A stretch of DNA of 64,000 nt. Source: Serratia sp. AKBS12. Its GTDB lineage: Bacteria; Pseudomonadota; Gammaproteobacteria; Enterobacterales; Enterobacteriaceae. Below the pieces are notes generated by a model that was not told where the DNA came from, searched no databases, and worked only from the letters and a program-made list of their open reading frames with translations. The translations under genes and the position numbers were made by a program. Shown one piece after another: positions 56,669 through 64,000 of this stretch (positions are counted from its first letter, which is position 1; each line of letters begins with the position of its first letter). The stretch is taken from positions 1,426,001 through 1,490,000 of the forward strand of contig NZ_JANUSB010000015.1 of assembly GCF_024793895.1 (NCBI RefSeq), in the 5' to 3' direction.

Positions 56669-57549
56669 TCTCCACCTTCGAGGAACGGCAGAGCATGCTG
56701 TAGCAGCAACTGCGGCTGCTGTTCCGCGATATAGTGGCCACACGGCAAGGCGCTGCCACGTACGTTGCTCGCCACCTTGCGCCACTCTTCCAGCGGTTCG
56801 AAACATTGCCCCACTGTCCCCTGTTCGCCCCACAGCACCAACAGTGGGCACGCCAGTCGGCGTCCGGCATCCATATCGGCGCTATCATGTTGCAAGTCAA
56901 TACCTGCCGACGCACGATAGTCTTCACAAATTCCACGTGCGGTTCCCGGCAATTGCAGACAGCGCAGATAATCCGCCATGGCCGGTTCGCTGAACGGCTG
57001 TAGACCGGCGCTGCGACTGCCCATCACGCTACGCAGGTACAGTTCGGGATTGCTTTCGATCAGGGCTTCCGGCAGCGGCGCTGGACGGATCAGGAAAAAC
57101 CAGTGCCAATAGGCACGTGCAAAACGTTCGTCGGTTTGCCGATACATCGCCAACGTCGGTGCTATATCCAGCAGTACCATGCGCTCTACCGCCTGCGGCC
57201 AATCAAGTGCCAGGCGATGTGCCACCCGTGCGCCGCGATCGTGCGCCATGACGCTAAAGCGCGTAAAGCCCAGCGCCGCCATTAATTCCAGCTGATCGCG
57301 CGCCATTTCGCGCTTGGCGTAATGATGGCTGTCTGCGCTGGCCGGGGGTTTACCGCTGTCGCCGTAACCCCGCAAGTCCGCCAGAACCACGGTAAAATGT
57401 TCCAGCAGCGACGGCGCCACCTTATGCCAGATAAACTGCGTTTGCGGGTGGCCGTGCAGCAACAGTAACGGTGCGCCCTGTCCGGCGATACGATAGGCAA
57501 TGTCGGTGCCGTTGACCGCCAATCGCCCTTGAGTAAATGAATTCAGCAT
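56665..57549 (-). CDS. Alpha/beta hydrolase, fluoroacetate-dehalogenase-like
   Basis: A 294-residue alpha/beta hydrolase. The nucleophile position is aspartate in VMAHDRGARVAHRLALDWP near residue 104, where esterases carry serine, as in haloacid and fluoroacetate dehalogenases. LHGHPQTQFIWH forms the oxyanion region, YWHWFFLIRPAPLPEALI near 147 recalls the His-Trp-(Tyr) halide-binding segment of fluoroacetate dehalogenase, and CGHYIAEQQP near 271 holds the catalytic histidine. Substrate could be a haloacetate or an epoxide; the fold alone does not decide. Confidence 0.75.
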   Translation of the reverse strand: MLNSFTQGRLAVNGTDIAYRIAGQGAPLLLLHGHPQTQFIWHKVAPSLLEHFTVVLADLRGYGDSGKPPASADSHHYAKREMARDQLELMAALGFTRFSVMAHDRGARVAHRLALDWPQAVERMVLLDIAPTLAMYRQTDERFARAYWHWFFLIRPAPLPEALIESNPELYLRSVMGSRSAGLQPFSEPAMADYLRCLQLPGTARGICEDYRASAGIDLQHDSADMDAGRRLACPLLVLWGEQGTVGQCFEPLEEWRKVASNVRGSALPCGHYIAEQQPQLLLQHALPFLEGGD

Positions 57550-57748
57550 CCGATCCTCCTTTACTCCATCTTAACCGTTTGCTGACGCACCACAATGCGG
57601 TTGCCGTGCAGCCGGCGTTTACATTCCGTGTTTAACCGGCCGGCACGCGACGATAAGGATAAGATGGTGCAGGGCATTATTTCTGCTTAACTTGAGAAGA
57701 GGCCTTTTTCATGGTCAACACCACCAATAAGTGACAGGTACTAATGCT

Positions 57749-58249
57749 ATGAACCAGAAAGCCAATGCGTTGCAGCAAAAACTGATTCGCAACTTCAATC
57801 GGGCAGAAAAACGTCACGATCTGCGCCCGCCGCTGTATGACAGCCAGTCGGCGCGGCTGGGCGTCGGCACGGCCGCCAGCCAGTTGGGTGCCTCGGTGGA
57901 CGTAGTGGCACCGGGCAAACGTTCTTGTCCCTATCATTTTCATCATGGCCAGGAGGAAATGTTTATCATTGTGGAAGGCCAAGGCATGCTGCGCGTCGCT
58001 GGAGAAATGCTGCCGATCGCCAACGGCGACATCCTGTTTATTCCTGCCGGGCCGGAGTACCCACATCAAATCATCAATACCTCCGATGCACCGCTAAAGT
58101 ACCTTTCCATCAGCACGCGTCAAATGCCGGATTTGGTTGAATACCCAGACTCGGGCAAGTTTCAGGCAATGGCACTGAACGACGGTCAGCGCACCAGTTA
58201 TATCCAGCGGCCTTCAGCCTCGCTCGATTACTGGCAGGATGAACCCTGA
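57749..58249 (+). CDS. Cupin-domain protein
   Basis: A 166-residue single-domain cupin. The metal-binding histidine/glutamate motifs are CPYHFHHGQEEMFIIVEGQGMLRV near residue 61 and PAGPEYPHQIINTS near 97. The start at 57749 is preferred over a GTG at 57731. Its 3' end overlaps the convergent kinase gene by 36 bp. Likely a sugar- or small-molecule-binding protein; function unknown. Confidence 0.75.
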   Translation: MNQKANALQQKLIRNFNRAEKRHDLRPPLYDSQSARLGVGTAASQLGASVDVVAPGKRSCPYHFHHGQEEMFIIVEGQGMLRVAGEMLPIANGDILFIPAGPEYPHQIINTSDAPLKYLSISTRQMPDLVEYPDSGKFQAMALNDGQRTSYIQRPSASLDYWQDEP

Positions 58250-59068
58250 ATCACCGGCTGGCGGCGACAGGCCCAGCGCCTGCGCTGCCAACGCCGCCAC
58301 GCGCCGATCGATGTCGGCGCTTTCCCCCTCTTCCAGAAACCAGGCGGCAGACAGTCCCGCCCAGGCCAGGATCCATTGCAACAAGCGCTGACGTTCAAGC
58401 CCGGCCAGTTGGCAGACCTGTTCAACCCGTTGCAGGAATAACTCAGGATCGGTCGCAACGCCGTAATTTGGATTACAGAAGATATTGGCGTAGTCGAAAC
58501 CACGTTCGCCGTAAAGTCGTTTGGGATCGATAGCCAGCCAACCACGCTCGCCAAAGTCCAATACGTTGTCGTGATGAATATCACCGTGCAGCACGCCCTG
58601 ATCCCTGGCGCTGCCAAGCAGCTCGGCAGCCACCGACGCACTCAGGCGCAGCCAGCCACCGTGGGCCTGTGCCGCAGGCCACAGCGCAGCAAACCAGCGT
58701 TCAAGCGGGATCAGGGTTGGCGGAGCCTGGCGGCGCGGCGCATGCAGTTTGTTCACCACCTGGCACAGGATGGCGATGGCCTGCGCATCGTTACCGTCAC
58801 GCACCAGTTGGCTCAGGGAACCCTCTCCCTGGGCGCGCTCCAGCAGCAACGCATCCTGATGCCAGGCAAGTACGCGGGCAGCACCGTCGCCTTGCCACCA
58901 GCGCATCAGGTGGGCACCGAATTTTTCTTCTTCTTCCTGGGCAACTTTCAGCATGGCTGCCCGCCCGCGGTAACGCACCGGCACTAACAGACTGCTGTGG
59001 GTTGCAAACGCCCGACCATCCGGCGTGAGCGCCCAGCGTTGCAGATAGGGAATCAATACAGGGTTCAT
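58214..59068 (-). CDS. APH(6)-like aminoglycoside/hydroxyurea phosphotransferase-family kinase
   Basis: A 284-residue kinase of the APH_6_hur family (streptomycin 6-kinases and hydroxyurea kinases). The catalytic loop VLHGDIHHDNVLDFGERGWLAIDPKRLYGERGFDYANIF near residue 162 matches StrB-type enzymes: HGD...N for catalysis and D for metal. The N-lobe has AAMLKVAQEEE near 38 with the ATP-binding lysine. Chromosomal and embedded among housekeeping-like genes, so it may be an intrinsic metabolic kinase; streptomycin resistance is possible but unproven. Overlaps the cupin gene by 36 bp. Confidence 0.78.
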   Translation of the reverse strand: MNPVLIPYLQRWALTPDGRAFATHSSLLVPVRYRGRAAMLKVAQEEEEKFGAHLMRWWQGDGAARVLAWHQDALLLERAQGEGSLSQLVRDGNDAQAIAILCQVVNKLHAPRRQAPPTLIPLERWFAALWPAAQAHGGWLRLSASVAAELLGSARDQGVLHGDIHHDNVLDFGERGWLAIDPKRLYGERGFDYANIFCNPNYGVATDPELFLQRVEQVCQLAGLERQRLLQWILAWAGLSAAWFLEEGESADIDRRVAALAAQALGLSPPAGDSGFILPVIERG

Positions 59069-59199
59069 TATCCACGCGCATCCTTATTGCGGTTGGAAAT
59101 TAACGCAATCGGCTATGATGCTAATGGCAGTTTCACCGCTGCCCGCACCTACCTACCCCAGTGTAGGCATTTTTGACACCAGATGAAGAGGAATAACTG

Positions 59200-59577
59200 A
59201 TGAGTGGCATAAAACGCAATAATTATTCGGCACTGCCGACGCCGGGCGGTCCGTATGTCCATGCGGTGCGCCACCGTGACGTGATGTATGTTTCCGGGCT
59301 GACGGCATTCGCCACCGCTGCGCAGGGTCAATCTGCCGAGATCCAGGCACAGACCATTCTTGAGCAGTTGGCCGCCATTGCCGCAGCGGAGGGGGGCGAT
59401 TTGACGTCGGTGCTCAAACTCAGCGTGTTTTTGACCGACATTGCAGATTTGCCGGCGCTACGGCCAATCCTGTTCAACTCTTTTGATGGCGCGCTGCCGG
59501 CCTATTCATTGATGGCCGTCAGCGCGTTGTTCTCGCCCGAAGTCAAGGTTGAAATCGAGGCGATTCTAGCGTTGTAA
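59200..59577 (+). CDS. RidA/YjgF-family protein
   Basis: A 125-residue member of the Rid family, which deaminates reactive enamine/imine intermediates. Visible features are PTPGGPYVHAVRHRDVMYVSGLTAF near the start, EQLAAIAAAEGGDLTSVLKLSVFLTDI in the middle and a C-terminal VKVEIEAILAL strand. The RidA arginine near residue 105 is not present in the expected P-x-R form (ALPAYSLMAV), so catalysis may differ. Single gene with a GAGGAAT ribosome-binding site. Confidence 0.82.
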   Translation: MSGIKRNNYSALPTPGGPYVHAVRHRDVMYVSGLTAFATAAQGQSAEIQAQTILEQLAAIAAAEGGDLTSVLKLSVFLTDIADLPALRPILFNSFDGALPAYSLMAVSALFSPEVKVEIEAILAL

Positions 59578-59581
59578 CGGG

Positions 59582-59962
59582 TTACAACGCCCCTTCATCC
59601 AGCACGCAGGGACCGATTTTAAACCAGGCACGGGTAATTTTGCCCTGTTCGACTTCGTAAATGGCGATGACGTCCATGCTGCCGCGCCCCTGCGGGAAGT
59701 TGCGCGTGACCACTTCTTGATCAACCACCATGTTGCCCACCGCCATGCGCTTGATGCGATCACCATACAGACTGGGTTCTTTGAAACGGGCGATGTGGCG
59801 TTCACGAATTTCTGCCTTGCCGCTGGCCAACAGCGTGTCCGGGTGTTGGTAATACAGCGCGTCTTCTGCCCAGCAGGCCATAAATGCCTCGATATCGCGG
59901 GCGTTATAGGCATCGAGCTGCTGCTGGACGACATCTTCCGGACGTAGTGATTTCGGGTTCAT
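59582..59962 (-). CDS. NTF2/SnoaL-like domain protein
   Basis: A 126-residue small alpha+beta barrel protein (QQQLDAYNARDIEAFMACWAEDALYYQHPDTLLASGKAEIRERH at the start, IYEVEQGKITRAWFKIGP at the end), typical of SnoaL/NTF2-like enzymes. The ATG at 59962 follows CAGGAGGAT; an upstream ATG at 59992 overlapping the previous stop codon is a weaker choice. Second gene of a unit with the monooxygenase-like gene upstream. Activity unknown. Confidence 0.7.
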   Translation of the reverse strand: MNPKSLRPEDVVQQQLDAYNARDIEAFMACWAEDALYYQHPDTLLASGKAEIRERHIARFKEPSLYGDRIKRMAVGNMVVDQEVVTRNFPQGRGSMDVIAIYEVEQGKITRAWFKIGPCVLDEGAL

Positions 59963-59991
59963 TGCATCCTCCTGAGCGAGATAAACGGTCA

Positions 59992-60303
59992 TTACAACGC
60001 GGTAATTTCATCAACCCGATGCTGAAAGACATAAGGATCCGACAGCAATTCAAACGATTGGTCATCCGGGTAGGTCACCGCTGTATGATAGTCTTCACCG
60101 GCAAACTGTTTGATGGGATCCAGCGAATGCCAATAGGTCGCCAGGAAGAAATGGGCATACTCCCCCTGTATTTCCTGGCGAACAAACGCGCCACAGTTCC
60201 CCGCCGTTGCTTTAGCATGCTGCACGCCTGTGACATTCAGATGATCGGCAAATCCTTGCCGATGCCGTAGCGGTACGCAGCCATGCCAGGTACGAACGAT
60301 CAT
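59992..60303 (-). CDS. Antibiotic-biosynthesis-monooxygenase-like (ABM) small protein
   Basis: A 103-residue protein beginning MIVRTWHGCVP and carrying LATYWHSLDPIKQFAGEDYHTAV, the ABM-fold helix and strand seen in dimeric ferredoxin-like monooxygenases. Its stop codon touches the next reading frame (TAATG), suggesting coupling to the NTF2-like gene. Could be a heme or quinone monooxygenase; function inferred from fold only. Confidence 0.6.
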   Translation of the reverse strand: MIVRTWHGCVPLRHRQGFADHLNVTGVQHAKATAGNCGAFVRQEIQGEYAHFFLATYWHSLDPIKQFAGEDYHTAVTYPDDQSFELLSDPYVFQHRVDEITAL

Positions 60304-60491
60304 TCTCAGCCTCACAAAGTGAATAAAAAGTCATAAAAGTGGAATAAATAACCTATCACGCAGCCAGTATTATTCAATACGCCGCAGCGTTTTTCTCTGC
60401 CGCCGCGCGGTCGCGGAAAAACCGCACTTTCCCCTTTGTGATAATTGCGACAATTCTGCTAATTTACGCTGCTGATAATCAGTAGTATTGG

Positions 60492-60767
60492 ATGACTATG
60501 CAAAAAAAACCGGTGCTGCACGAAGCCAGACAGTTGAAACGCCTCAACGCCGCGACGCGACGGCAATCCCATCTGTATAAATGGATTGCGTTTATCGCCG
60601 CGCTCGACGTGCTGCTGGTGTATTACTATGACCGGGATATGCGTAACATCACCTTTTCTGCCGCCGTGGCGGCAGTCTGTGGCTATTTATGGATCCGCGA
60701 TCGCAACAAGGCACGACGCTATCGGCGCGAATTCGACGAGAAATTCGGCAAAGACGCTGAAGATTAA
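60492..60767 (+). CDS. Small membrane protein of unknown function
   Basis: A 91-residue protein with two hydrophobic segments (about residues 28-45 and 52-68) and basic, arginine-rich ends (RQLKRLNAATRRQSHLYKW and RDRNKARRYRREFDEKFGK). I do not recognise the family. The start may be ATG at 60492 or the second ATG at 60498. It lies 61 bp before the DUF3811 gene. Confidence 0.6.
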   Translation: MTMQKKPVLHEARQLKRLNAATRRQSHLYKWIAFIAALDVLLVYYYDRDMRNITFSAAVAAVCGYLWIRDRNKARRYRREFDEKFGKDAED

Positions 60768-60828
60768 TCCTGCGCAGCGCAGATATGCGCTACACTGAAC
60801 CTCGACTTCACCTACCCAGGCTGCCACG

Positions 60829-61092
60829 ATGAAAAAACTGACGCTGAAAGACATGACTGAAAGCGAGCAACGTGAAGTAAAAACCGAACTGGATAAAGCG
60901 CGCAAAAGCCACGGACGCCCTTTGACCAACGCCGAGCAGAACAAAGTCAAAGACGAAGCCGTGGCGCGGATCGCCGCCGCCAGAGAGAAAATCGCCAAGG
61001 CCGCACGCGCCGAACGCAAGGCCAATCGCGTCAAACCCAGCGGGGAAACCTTCAATTGGTCCTCCTCGATCGGTAGCCGTCCTCATCGTTAA
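60829..61092 (+). CDS. yjbD: DUF3811 protein, YjbD-like
   Basis: An 87-residue highly charged protein. LTLKDMTESEQREVKTELDKARKSHGRPLTNAEQNKVKDEA and the C-terminal FNWSSSIGSRPHR match E. coli YjbD as I recall it. Probably helical and cytoplasmic, with a basic middle. Function unknown. Confidence 0.78.
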   Translation: MKKLTLKDMTESEQREVKTELDKARKSHGRPLTNAEQNKVKDEAVARIAAAREKIAKAARAERKANRVKPSGETFNWSSSIGSRPHR

Positions 61093-61239
61093 ATACCGGC
61101 CGCAACACGCGGCCTGCTTCTTTATTTCCTCGCCCTGTGCTTTAGCGATCGCAGATAAAAACCGTTTATAATTATCCTGTCTGGATATGATAATCTCGCG
61201 TTCTTCGCTGATTGAGACAACAGATGAGATAATGGAATA

Positions 61240-61539
61240 ATGAACAACGACACGGTATTTTGCCGCGCCTGCGGCAAACAGTTGCACATAACCGCCACCA
61301 GTTGCCCGAACTGTGGCGCGCCGCAGCGCGTCAGTGGCGAGAAAAACCGCATTGCTGCCGCCCTGTTGGCGTTTTTCCTCGGCAGCTTTGGCGTACACAA
61401 ATTCTATTTAGGCAAAATTGGCCAAGGTTTTTTATATCTGATTTTTTGTTGGGCCTTTATTCCGTCGATCATCTCCTTTATCGAATTTATTATTTACCTG
61501 TGCCAGTCAGATCAAAAATTCGCCGAAAAATATGGCTGA
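61240..61539 (+). CDS. Zinc-ribbon/TM2-domain membrane protein
   Basis: A 99-residue protein with a zinc ribbon (CRACGKQLHITATSCPNCGAP, two CXXC pairs) followed by a TM2 domain: LAFFLGSFGVHKFYLGKIGQGFLYLIFCWAFIPSIISFIEFIIYL, two membrane helices with the DRF-like GVHKFYLG motif. Function of TM2 proteins in bacteria is not known. An intrinsic terminator follows. Confidence 0.82.
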   Translation: MNNDTVFCRACGKQLHITATSCPNCGAPQRVSGEKNRIAAALLAFFLGSFGVHKFYLGKIGQGFLYLIFCWAFIPSIISFIEFIIYLCQSDQKFAEKYG

Positions 61540-61548
61540 AGCAACACT

Positions 61549-61569
61549 CCCCGCAATGCGGGGTTTTTT
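61549..61569 (+). terminator. Intrinsic terminator of the TM2 gene
   Basis: CCCCGC and GCGGGG pair around AAT and run into six T residues, 10 bases after the stop codon. Confidence 0.92.
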
Positions 61570-61714
61570 ATTGCCCTATTAAGACCATTAGCGAAACTCA
61601 TCTGTGCGCTAACGTCATGAATAACAATGTTATCAATCTGTTATAAATTGACAGCATGATGAACACTATTCATCATCAAACCACTTATTCTGTCAGGCAC
61701 ACAAGGATTCTTCT

Positions 61715-62599
61715 ATGGCCGCTTTTTCTGGGATTTGGGTTGCGCTGGTTACTCCTTTCAAGCACGACGATGTCGACTTTCCGGCAGTCAGGCATCTGGC
61801 GCGGCATTTGATTGCCTCTGGCGTTGACGGACTGGTAGTCTGCGGTTCGACTGGCGAAGCTGCCGCACTCAGCAAGGACGAGCAGTTGGCAGTACTGGAT
61901 GCGGTACTGGAAGTGGTGCCGGCACATCAGGTGGTGATGGGTCTGTCAGGCAACAATATGGCCGCAACCCTACAGATGCAACAGGCAATCCAGCAGCGTG
62001 ATATTGCCGGCATTCTGGTGCCTGCCCCTTATTATATTCGTCCTTCCCAATCAGGCCTGCTGGAGTATTTCACCACGCTGGCCAATGCCTCGCGCGTGCC
62101 GGTAATTATCTATAACGTACCATACCGCACCGGTATCGCCATCGAACTGGACACCCTGCGGCAGATTGCCCGCCACCCGCAGGTGAAAGCGATTAAAGAC
62201 TGTGGCGGCAACCTGGATGCCACCATGGCGCTGATTAACGACGGCGTGATAGACGTGCTGACCGGAGAGGACAATCTGATCCTCACTACGCTGTGCCTGG
62301 GCGGCAGCGGTGCCATCTCGGCCTCTGCGCATCTGCATCCGCAACGCTTCGTGCAGTTGGTACGGCAAGTCGCCGCGGGCGATCTGCCGGCGGCGCGCGC
62401 CAATTTTTATGCCTTGTTGCCATTGATCCAGCAGTTATTCAGCTTCCCCAATCCGGCACCGGTCAAGGCCGCATTGGCGCATGAGGGGCATATTGACAAC
62501 GCCTTGCGTTCGCCGATGCAAACCGCGCCGCAGGCGCTGCAACAGCAAATTGCCGCCACGCTGGCGCAATTACAGCCGGCTGCCGAGCCGGTTAGCTAA
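61715..62599 (+). CDS. DapA-superfamily (dihydrodipicolinate synthase-like) aldolase
   Basis: A 294-residue TIM-barrel lyase, close in length to E. coli DapA. The Schiff-base lysine lies in VKAIKDCGGN near residue 157 and the proton-relay tyrosine in IIYNVPYRTG near 129. The DapA Thr-Thr (GTTGES) reads VVCGSTGEAA here, so one active-site threonine is serine. It is probably a paralogue of the housekeeping DapA; a keto-acid aldolase of the NanA/KdgA type is the alternative. It stands alone before gstA, an insertion relative to E. coli dtpA-gstA-pdxY. Confidence 0.75.
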   Translation: MAAFSGIWVALVTPFKHDDVDFPAVRHLARHLIASGVDGLVVCGSTGEAAALSKDEQLAVLDAVLEVVPAHQVVMGLSGNNMAATLQMQQAIQQRDIAGILVPAPYYIRPSQSGLLEYFTTLANASRVPVIIYNVPYRTGIAIELDTLRQIARHPQVKAIKDCGGNLDATMALINDGVIDVLTGEDNLILTTLCLGGSGAISASAHLHPQRFVQLVRQVAAGDLPAARANFYALLPLIQQLFSFPNPAPVKAALAHEGHIDNALRSPMQTAPQALQQQIAATLAQLQPAAEPVS

Positions 62600-62692
62600 A
62601 TTATGTTAGCCAAGCCGCTGTAATTTTGGCTGTATGGAACTAGGATGAGGGGTTGGGCATGCCTGTCATTATTCATTATCAAGGAGTTCACG

Positions 62693-63298
62693 ATGAAACT
62701 GTTCTATAAAGCCGGCGCCTGTTCGTTGTCTCCGCATATCGTATTGCGCGAAGCAGGGCTGGATTTTACTGCGGAAAAAGTCGACCTGGCAGCAAAGAAA
62801 ACCGAAAGCGGTGCCGACTATCTGACCATCAATCCCAAGGGACAGGTACCTGCCTTGCTGCTCGATGATGGCAGCCTGCTGACCGAAGGCGTGGCAATTG
62901 TGCAATATCTGGCGGATCGCGTTCCCGATCGCAACCTGATCCCGGCAGCCGGCACGCTATCTCGCTACCACGCCATCGAATGGCTGAATTTTGTCGCCAC
63001 CGAGCTGCACAAGGGTTTCAGCCCGCTGTTCAACCCGAAAACACCGGATGAATACAAGGCGGTGGCGCGCAGCAAGCTGGAACAGCAATTCAGTTATCTC
63101 GAAGGCGTACTGGCGCAGCAGCAATATTTGTTGGGTAACCGCTTCAGCGTGGCCGACGCCTATCTGTTTACCGTTCTGCGCTGGGCGCTGGCCTTGCAGT
63201 TCGATCTGCAACAGCACGCCAGCCTGTCCGCCTATATGGCGCGCGTGGCGGCACGCCCGGCGGTTGATGCCGCGCTCAATGCGGAAGGCTTGAAATAA
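62693..63298 (+). CDS. gstA: Glutathione S-transferase GstA
   Basis: Beta-class glutathione S-transferase of 201 residues, equal to E. coli GstA. The active-site Cys10 is in [11 protein letters not shown], and the conserved histidine lies in [13 protein letters not shown] near residue 106. [27 protein letters not shown] is the thioredoxin-fold signature. AAGGAG precedes the ATG. Conjugates glutathione to electrophiles. Convergent with pdxY across a hairpin, as in E. coli. Confidence 0.95.
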   Translation: MKLFYKAGACSLSPHIVLREAGLDFTAEKVDLAAKKTESGADYLTINPKGQVPALLLDDGSLLTEGVAIVQYLADRVPDRNLIPAAGTLSRYHAIEWLNFVATELHKGFSPLFNPKTPDEYKAVARSKLEQQFSYLEGVLAQQQYLLGNRFSVADAYLFTVLRWALALQFDLQQHASLSAYMARVAARPAVDAALNAEGLK

Positions 63299-63302
63299 TC
63301 CT

Positions 63303-63328
63303 CATTGCCCCCGTTTAAGGGGGCAATG
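63303..63328. terminator. Bidirectional hairpin between gstA and pdxY
   Basis: CATTGCCCCC and GGGGGCAATG pair perfectly over 10 bp with a GTTTAA loop. It lies between two convergent genes and is probably shared as a 3' end structure. Confidence 0.7.
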
Positions 63329-63331
63329 ACG

Positions 63332-64000
63332 CTACAGTTTCAGCGCGGCAAAATGACAGCGCGGTGCGACAATCCCTTCCTGTGCCGCCACCACCTGTAA
63401 TTCGTACTCTCCCATTTCTTGCGTTGTCAGCATCACTTCATATACCGCCGCAGTGACGTGTTCAAGCGCCTGCGCCAACCCGCCCCCCTTCAGCAGATTC
63501 ACCAGCAGCAGGCCGCTGGTCAAATCACCGACGCCCACCGGCTGGCGTGCGCCAAAGTCCACCAGCGGCCGGCTGATATGCCATGCGTCGTCGGCGGTTA
63601 CCAGCAGCATTTCGAAACAGTCCAGATGGTAACCGGCACGACTGAGATGTTTCACCAGCACCATCTTCGGTCCTTTGGCGATCAATGCGCGCGCCGCGTC
63701 GACCGCCTGTGCCACATTGGCGATCTCTCGCTGAGCCAACAGCTCCAGTTCCAGCACGTTCGGGGCGATCATGTCGCTGCACGGCAGCGCCTGCTGACAC
63801 AGGAACTCCGCCACGCCCGGTGCCACGATACAACCCTTTTCCGGATGCCCCATCACCGGGTCGCAGAAATACCAGGCTGCTGGATTAGCCTGCTTCACCT
63901 GCCGCACTATATCGAGGATATGGTTGCCCTGCTCCGGTGAACCAATGTAGCCACTCAGCACCGCGTCACAGTTTTTTAATTGATCGATAGACGCAATGCC
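63332..64000 (-). CDS. pdxY: Pyridoxal kinase PdxY, 5' end beyond window
   Basis: ATP-dependent pyridoxal kinase of vitamin B6 salvage. The visible 223 residues cover the C-terminal three quarters, reading [20 protein letters not shown] from the window edge; they include [23 protein letters not shown] and the catalytic [18 protein letters not shown] region. The frame remains open to the last base, so the start codon is outside. Synteny with gstA supports PdxY over PdxK. Confidence 0.94.
   Translation of the reverse strand, partial: GIASIDQLKNCDAVLSGYIGSPEQGNHILDIVRQVKQANPAAWYFCDPVMGHPEKGCIVAPGVAEFLCQQALPCSDMIAPNVLELELLAQREIANVAQAVDAARALIAKGPKMVLVKHLSRAGYHLDCFEMLLVTADDAWHISRPLVDFGARQPVGVGDLTSGLLLVNLLKGGGLAQALEHVTAAVYEVMLTTQEMGEYELQVVAAQEGIVAPRCHFAALKL

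Noticed and set aside
59571-59590. GTTGTAAC and GTTACAAC resembling two facing Ter cores
   Set aside because: Only eight bases match and the flanks differ from the Ter consensus; the sequence is a small dyad formed by the end of the RidA-like gene.
63303-63328. Hairpin considered as a riboswitch for pdxY
   Set aside because: It lies at the 3' ends of two convergent genes, not in a leader.

Overview
The window looks like a chromosomal segment from a Serratia-like member of the Enterobacterales (Yersiniaceae). This is inferred from protein similarity and from gene order that follows Escherichia coli K-12 around the replication terminus. I recognise, in E. coli order: clcB-bioD2-mlc-ynfL-ynfM; then tus with a Ter site in its leader, fumC, manA, ydgA; then malI-malX-malY, add, ydgJ; then ydgK, rsxABCDGE, nth, dtpA, gstA, pdxY. 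No tRNA, rRNA, insertion sequence, prophage or CRISPR array is visible.

Layout. 0.2-1.5 kb: membrane-anchored tri-heme cytochrome c peroxidase. 1.6-7.5 kb: ClcB, a second dethiobiotin synthetase, the glucose repressor Mlc, and the YnfL/YnfM regulator-transporter pair. 7.5-14.4 kb: Ter site and Tus, a VOC protein with a WYL regulator, fumC, manA, ydgA. 14.5-20.8 kb: a serine hydrolase/LysR divergent pair and the malI/malXY locus with two palindromic operators. 20.8-21.8 kb: nudK and a small partner gene. 21.8-27.9 kb: an accessory PTS locus (DeoR-type regulator, phosphofructokinase-family kinase, ascorbate-type IIB and IIC, class II aldolase, an unknown 90-residue protein, IIA, a P-loop kinase). 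28.0-31.2 kb: add, a YfeH-type transporter, ydgJ. 31.3-41.3 kb: an L-arabinose block (araC, araFGH, araBA, no araD) plus a phospho-beta-glucosidase, all placed between ydgJ and ydgK. 41.7-50.4 kb: ydgK, the rsx (rnf) electron-transfer genes and nth, with a Rob-like regulator inserted backwards between rsxC and rsxD. 50.9-64.0 kb: dtpA, then about 10 kb of accessory genes (Tat-exported prolyl oligopeptidase, SutR/YdcO pair, dehalogenase-like hydrolase, cupin, APH(6)-like kinase, RidA, two small-domain proteins, a DapA paralogue), then gstA and the truncated pdxY.

Functional themes. Carbohydrate uptake dominates: Mlc is the global PTS regulator; MalX, the accessory PTS and a 6-phospho-beta-glucosidase belong to PTS pathways; AraFGH is an ABC route for arabinose. 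Redox defence is represented by the peroxidase, the SoxR-reducing Rsx complex, Nth, fumC and GstA. The most interesting points are the accessory PTS/kinase/aldolase locus, whose substrate I cannot name; the Rob-family regulator splitting the rsx operon; malI, which has an intact DNA-binding domain but no ATG, GTG or TTG start; and eight near-identical 117-bp repeats in rsxC. All calls come from reading the sequence and recalled family features; nothing was searched.
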